DNA of 64,000 nt, from positions 132,657-196,656 of the forward strand of contig PAMD01000014.1 in assembly GCA_002707145.1 (NCBI GenBank). Reading direction: 5' to 3'. The stretch comes from Flavobacteriales bacterium (GTDB taxonomy: Bacteria; Bacteroidota; Bacteroidia; Flavobacteriales; UBA7430). This document shows positions 59,945-64,000 of this stretch, one piece after another. Each line of letters opens with the position of its first letter. Positions within the stretch are counted from its first letter, which is position 1. Below the pieces are notes generated by a model. The model was given only the letters and a program-made list of their open reading frames with translations. It did no database searches and was not told where the DNA came from. The position numbers and the translations under genes were made by a program.

Positions 59945-60417
59945 TACCTAGAAATACTCATTATTTCAAATTGAACAAATCCAGCGGGCACCCTGATTTC
60001 TGCAACTTCACCAATTTTCCTTCCCAATAAACCTGTTCCAATAGGAGAGTTTACAGAAATCTTACCTTTTTTGATATCTGCCTCGCTTTCTGCAACAAGA
60101 GTAAAGGTCATTTCTGCATTTGTCTTTAAATTCTTAATCCCCACAATAGATAATGCCAATACCTTATCGGAGTCAAGTTGAGACTCATCAATGACTCGTG
60201 CACAGGCAAACATTTTCTCTAACTTCGCAATCTTCATTTCTAACATTCCCTGCGCTTCTTTTGCGGCATCATACTCAGCATTCTCTGAAAGGTCACCTTT
60301 GTCTCTTGCATCTGCTATCTGTTGAGAAATATGGGGTCGTTCTACGAATCTTAAGTGATCGAGATCATCTTTTAATTTATCTAATCCCTCTTGGGTATAA
60401 TATGAAACTTTAGACAT
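59944..60417 (-). CDS. greA: transcription elongation factor GreA
   Basis: GreA rescues backtracked RNA polymerase by stimulating transcript cleavage. The 157-residue protein has the N-terminal coiled coil (YYTQEGLDKLKDDLDHL, ARDKGDLSENAEYDAAKEAQ with the acidic tip Asp-Leu-Ser-Glu) and the FKBP-like C-terminal domain (NSPIGTGLLGRKIGEVAEIR). ATG 60417 matches the family start; the upstream extension does not. Confidence 0.95.
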   Translation of the reverse strand: MSKVSYYTQEGLDKLKDDLDHLRFVERPHISQQIADARDKGDLSENAEYDAAKEAQGMLEMKIAKLEKMFACARVIDESQLDSDKVLALSIVGIKNLKTNAEMTFTLVAESEADIKKGKISVNSPIGTGLLGRKIGEVAEIRVPAGFVQFEIMSISR

Positions 60418-60441
60418 AAAAAATATGTTTATTTTTAAAAA

Positions 60442-60470
60442 TAACAAAAAGAAGACCCTTTTAAGGGTCC
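60442..60470 (-). terminator. terminator between the PorV-like gene and greA
   Basis: GACCCTT-TT-AAGGGTC (60454-60469) forms a seven-pair stem. Read on the minus strand it is followed by TTCTTTTTG. It lies 41 bases after the stop of the PorV-like gene and 37 bases before greA. Confidence 0.8.
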
Positions 60471-60509
60471 TCTATATGCAATTTAATAAATATTATTAAT
60501 ATTAATTAA

Positions 60510-61571
60510 CTATAAGGTAATTCTAGCGCCAATAGAATGAGGAGATGCTAGCGGATCAGATGATCTGTATGAGTAATCTAAACCAAAATTAGTTCCGTTG
60601 CTTAATGGAATTTCAAAGGTAGCTCCAAAATTTAATCCAGTGAGAGAGGTAGTCCTTCCTTCAGTAAAACTATTTGTAATACCTGATTCATAGACATATC
60701 CTGTACGTAACATAAAATTAGATTTATAAGCGTACTCAGCACCAATACCAAACTGATCTTTTGTAAACGAATTTGAAGTAAAATTACCTGCAACAGTAAT
60801 TCTGTGATCTAGTTCAAAGTTGAAATCATAAGATCCACCAATATTAAGCAAGGAAGGTAGTTCAAAAGATTCCGTACGCATATCATAGGTCATGGGATAA
60901 TCGTTCGTAAAAGCATCACTATTGGTGTTAGTGATGTCATTACCATCACCAGTATACTCCATTTTTGGCCCTACATTCTTGAGTGAAATCCCAAATTTAA
61001 CCTGCCTCTGGTCACCTGTAATGTATTGAACACCTGCATCCAAAGCAACACCAGATGCATTTAAATCTGGAATAGACTCTGAGATCATTCTCACAGTTGC
61101 CCCACATGAAATATTGTCGGTGAATTTTTTTGCAAAAGATAATCCTATGTTCATATAGGTTGGCGAATACGTGGAGCCAGTTCCTTCAGGCTGTGATTCG
61201 GTTGTTATATCAATATCACCAAATCCCATAGACATGACAGATAAAGCAATTACAGATTGATCATCTAAGGACTTAGAGAAACCAAAAGCATTGATTGTTG
61301 TCTCACCGAACCAGGAGGTATTTGAAAAGATAAACTCGGTTCCAACTGTACTTGATAGTCCGGCTACATTCATGAACGTAGCTTCAAGCCCTGAGACGGA
61401 TCCGGTATTAATACCTCCCCATCCTGAGGAACGAGCCCAAGGGTTAATGAGTAATTCAGAGGCACCAGCCTGGCCAGATCTTTGTTCATTTCCGGCAGAA
61501 GCACTTGTAGAATATAGAGCTATCAATCCTGCAAAAATTGCAGTAAAAATGTATTTTTTGTTTGTGTTCAT
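60510..61571 (-). CDS. PorV/PorQ-family outer-membrane barrel protein (T9SS)
   Basis: The protein of about 353 residues has a signal peptide (KKYIFTAIFAGLIALYSTSASA) and a 14-strand FadL-like barrel. The PorV-type N-terminal stretch is RSGQAGASELLINPWARSSG followed by WGGINTGSVSGLEATFMNVA; it ends SIGARITL. PorV shuttles T9SS cargo to the attachment complex, while paralogues serve particular secreted partners. This gene directly follows a giant T9SS-like cargo gene, which suggests a dedicated partner and not the general PorV (inference). Confidence 0.85.
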   Translation of the reverse strand: MNTNKKYIFTAIFAGLIALYSTSASAGNEQRSGQAGASELLINPWARSSGWGGINTGSVSGLEATFMNVAGLSSTVGTEFIFSNTSWFGETTINAFGFSKSLDDQSVIALSVMSMGFGDIDITTESQPEGTGSTYSPTYMNIGLSFAKKFTDNISCGATVRMISESIPDLNASGVALDAGVQYITGDQRQVKFGISLKNVGPKMEYTGDGNDITNTNSDAFTNDYPMTYDMRTESFELPSLLNIGGSYDFNFELDHRITVAGNFTSNSFTKDQFGIGAEYAYKSNFMLRTGYVYESGITNSFTEGRTTSLTGLNFGATFEIPLSNGTNFGLDYSYRSSDPLASPHSIGARITL

Positions 61572-61612
61572 AACCATAGTCGTATGAAATTTAGTCTTTA
61601 ACAATTATTCTA

Positions 61613-64000
61613 CTAAAATGAATCTAAGTCAATTGGACGAAGTGCTCCAAACCACTTAATCACTTTTTCTCCAATTTCCCCAGCATCTATATGTATCAAG
61701 TAAACACCGGATGCAATTGAGACGTTAGAGTTATTTTTGAGATCCCAATCCCAACCTGTCGAATTCAAATCACTGTCTAAAATAACTTGACGCACTAATG
61801 TCCCAGAAACGTTGTAAATGGTTATAGTACAAGAAGTTGGTAAATTAGTGATTTTTACTCTATTATCTATTTGATCTTGTTCATAATTACTAGAACCATA
61901 ATAAGGATTAGGCACAACCCGAATCAAATCTAGGGCACTAGACGCGATGGACGCGTCATTTGTTATTGATTGTATTTCACTGGTATTGAACTTGAAATGA
62001 GGATTTCCATCATTTTCATATGGAAACCCCGCTTCTTCGCAAGCACTTAAATCCATATTATATGTGTCATAAGATCTGGATACTCGAATCTGTACTTCAA
62101 TGTCTCCATCCGAAACAACTGAATTGTCAGAGGATAGCATTGGGATAGAAACCCAAGCAACATCTTTAAATACATTTCTCTTATTAGAGGCCAAAGTCAT
62201 TTCATTATAACGATCAAAATTAATATGATCAGTTGCATCATCTCCAGCATAAGCACTCTTCATTATGTATACATAATGACGTCCACCAGCAATTACATCG
62301 TAGGGATCTCCTTCTTCATTGAACTCAAAAAAAGCATTTCCTGAATCAAAAGTAGTTGTGGGATTCCAAAGCATATCGTCACCATTATCGTCTGGATGGT
62401 CAGAAGACTCTCCAAACATCAAATTCAAGCGAACTCCTTTTTCTAGATCCAATGCATAACCAGGGAACCACGAAAAACCAGTAGTACCTGAATTATCATC
62501 TGAACCATCTTTATCTACAGAAGGATTCGATTTTAGATTCAAGCGATTGGTAATAGAGGCTGTTTCAATCACAGGACATCGTGTCCATAAATCTTGATTG
62601 TCAGTAAAGACTATATCTACAGATGGGAGATCTTTCATAGTACTCAAACTTTGGAACTGCTCCCAAGCAGGAGAATGAGTAAAATCATCTCCCTGTCCAT
62701 CAACTGCTAATAGTCTGTATGGAGCCCAAGATCCGTTGAGAATTTTCTCATACGATTGACCAACATCTAGACCAATATGGTCAATTGCAGACTCTCCTGA
62801 TCTTATCCAATTGTCTGCGAAAATAAAATTAGAACCGTCCTGCAATTCAAAGAACCTGTCTGTATCCCTTAAATAATCCAACCAGGATGCTCCAGGGGCC
62901 TTAATTTCATTAGCACTAATAAATCCATTGCTGCTAATTGACAAATTTCCTAAGCTACCTGGTTCAATTCCATTTTCAACCAAAACAGACAAACCCCAAT
63001 CTGCAATAATTTGCTCATTCTTTATAGCAATACTCTGCTCTGAATAGACGGTGTCATTCGTTGAAGTATTGACTAGAAACCAATTGGAGGTCTCATCTAC
63101 CTCATCCATTTTAAAGACGAAATCTGTATTTTCTGGAACATTCAAAGGATCAATCACTTTTATATTGACCGGGCCAGCATCCATGGCATAGACAGTTTGA
63201 GGAGCACAATATTCTGAAATCAATGTTTCTCGCATTTCTGCAGTAAATGCCAATGATCTTCCTCCATTACCAATACCCTCTATACGAGTAATAGATGGAA
63301 TGGTGCCATATTCTGCATTTTGAATAGTACCTCCTGCTTCTGCTGCAGTAAGGTGAGGAATAGCGGAATATTGTTTAATATTTTTACGACCCGACAAAAA
63401 TGGAGTTTTCTGACCATTAAAACTAGCTGCATAGATATCTCCTGGGTCAGGAACTTGGTCTGGTGCATATTCTAAGTATTGATTGTAAGCATAAGCAATC
63501 ACAGTGAAATAATACGTTTTGTTGTTCACCATTGTTCGATCTCCAGGAGCAAACTCGTCCTCGTTGAGAAAAATAGAATGAAGTACACCATCATTTCCTG
63601 CCTGCAAGGTCATATCCTGAGGAATATTTGCCTGAAGTTCTTGGCTAAACTCAAAATTGACTAGTTTACCAATCGGCGAATCAGTTTCCTCGAAAGTGAC
63701 TGAGCCATCATTGGTATCTCGGAAGTTGCGAACATCTCCTTGATAGACTAAACGTGATTTGTCAATATCATATACGTCGGCAGCTGTGACTGTTTCATCT
63801 CTTAACTGAAAAATTTGATAGCCTTCAAAACTATATTCAGATCGATATGGGAGAGTTTGAGCCTCATCATAATAACCAATGATGTTTACCTCATCTGCAA
63901 CAAGATAAGATTCGTTAAAATTATTAGAAGCAGTGGAATTAGAAAGAGTAAGTATTATTCCTTGATCCAATTCTTGAATAGCCATATTGGGTGCATCGGG
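61613..64000 (-). CDS. large secreted protein with T9SS-like C-terminal domain, partial (N-terminus beyond window)
   Basis: At least 795 codons are open to the right edge; the frame continues upstream of an internal ATG at 63985, so the start is outside. The visible part has repeated beta-rich domains with GDRTMVNNKTYYFTVIAYAY (fibronectin-like), GGRHYVYIMKSAYAGD and LIRVVPNPYYGSSNYE. The tail is TITIYNVSGTLVRQVILD and SGVYLIHIDAGE, ending VIKWFGALRPIDLDSF. The PNP...NVSG...SGVYLIHI pattern is the FlgD/T9SS sorting style. It is the upstream partner of the PorV-like gene. Length, ligand and function cannot be read here. Confidence 0.85.
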   Translation of the reverse strand, partial: PDAPNMAIQELDQGIILTLSNSTASNNFNESYLVADEVNIIGYYDEAQTLPYRSEYSFEGYQIFQLRDETVTAADVYDIDKSRLVYQGDVRNFRDTNDGSVTFEETDSPIGKLVNFEFSQELQANIPQDMTLQAGNDGVLHSIFLNEDEFAPGDRTMVNNKTYYFTVIAYAYNQYLEYAPDQVPDPGDIYAASFNGQKTPFLSGRKNIKQYSAIPHLTAAEAGGTIQNAEYGTIPSITRIEGIGNGGRSLAFTAEMRETLISEYCAPQTVYAMDAGPVNIKVIDPLNVPENTDFVFKMDEVDETSNWFLVNTSTNDTVYSEQSIAIKNEQIIADWGLSVLVENGIEPGSLGNLSISSNGFISANEIKAPGASWLDYLRDTDRFFELQDGSNFIFADNWIRSGESAIDHIGLDVGQSYEKILNGSWAPYRLLAVDGQGDDFTHSPAWEQFQSLSTMKDLPSVDIVFTDNQDLWTRCPVIETASITNRLNLKSNPSVDKDGSDDNSGTTGFSWFPGYALDLEKGVRLNLMFGESSDHPDDNGDDMLWNPTTTFDSGNAFFEFNEEGDPYDVIAGGRHYVYIMKSAYAGDDATDHINFDRYNEMTLASNKRNVFKDVAWVSIPMLSSDNSVVSDGDIEVQIRVSRSYDTYNMDLSACEEAGFPYENDGNPHFKFNTSEIQSITNDASIASSALDLIRVVPNPYYGSSNYEQDQIDNRVKITNLPTSCTITIYNVSGTLVRQVILDSDLNSTGWDWDLKNNSNVSIASGVYLIHIDAGEIGEKVIKWFGALRPIDLDSF

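Noticed and set aside
1..64000. CRISPR arrays, insertion sequences, prophage or toxin-antitoxin modules
   Set aside because: No regular spaced repeats, transposase motifs or terminal inverted repeats were seen, and small frames inside other genes had no supporting features.

Overview
The window is a chromosomal stretch from a low-GC Bacteroidota bacterium, most likely a Flavobacteriales-type marine organism (inference). The evidence is: a fused lpxC/fabZ gene, PorX (the PglZ-domain response regulator of type IX secretion), a PorV/PorQ-type barrel next to a large secreted protein with a T9SS-like tail, UpxY/NusG-type antiterminator, DUF6029 and Omp28 proteins, a MerC/TonB-receptor/Fur-type metal locus, and promoter boxes of the Bacteroidota form TAnnTTTG. 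Genes are dense and mostly ordinary. No CRISPR array, insertion sequence, rRNA or prophage was seen.

Layout. 0-7 kb: partial CPBP protease, dusB, a LolC/E-like permease, rbfA, an MsbA-type exporter, methylmalonyl-CoA epimerase, a thioesterase, a HAD phosphatase and one CAT-anticodon tRNA with its terminator. 7-10.5 kb: a metal (probably zinc) uptake locus of MerC protein, TonB receptor and His/Asp-tailed lipoprotein, divergent from a Fur/Zur-type repressor, with a palindromic operator overlapping the promoter. 10.6-16.5 kb: a light-repair island of three different photolyase/cryptochrome-type genes plus an overlooked 54-residue DUF2256 zinc-ribbon gene, followed by a decayed beta-carbonic anhydrase and a lipoprotein. 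16.6-24.4 kb: marC, aroA, aroB, proline dehydrogenase, alanine dehydrogenase, tsaE and porX. 24.5-30.2 kb: the lipid A gene run (HD hydrolase, lpxD, lpxC/fabZ, lpxA, ABC ATPase, efp).

30.2-36.3 kb: a surface polysaccharide cluster (O-antigen ligase/polymerase, chain-length protein, sulfotransferase, flippase, divergent glycosyltransferase). 36.3-48.6 kb: rnhB, a large lipoprotein, a LysM glucosaminidase, an ACC-deaminase-like PLP enzyme, DUF5522 plus urocanate hydratase, alaS, an M23 peptidase, a MerR regulator and an orphan UpxY antiterminator. 49-55 kb: tonB, vanZ-like, gcvH, then a run of exported redox and outer-membrane proteins ending in ubiX. 55-64 kb: ruvB, a short-chain fatty acid transporter, an orphan DppC-type permease, ruvC, HIT, greA, and the PorV-like barrel with the truncated T9SS cargo protein.

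The most unusual item is the 12.2-13.3 kb gene. It looks like a photolyase with its domains in swapped order (FAD-binding helical part first, alpha/beta part last), lying between a photolyase with an unusual flavin pocket and an FeS-type photolyase that has lost its cluster cysteines. All family names are by eye from motifs; no database search was run.
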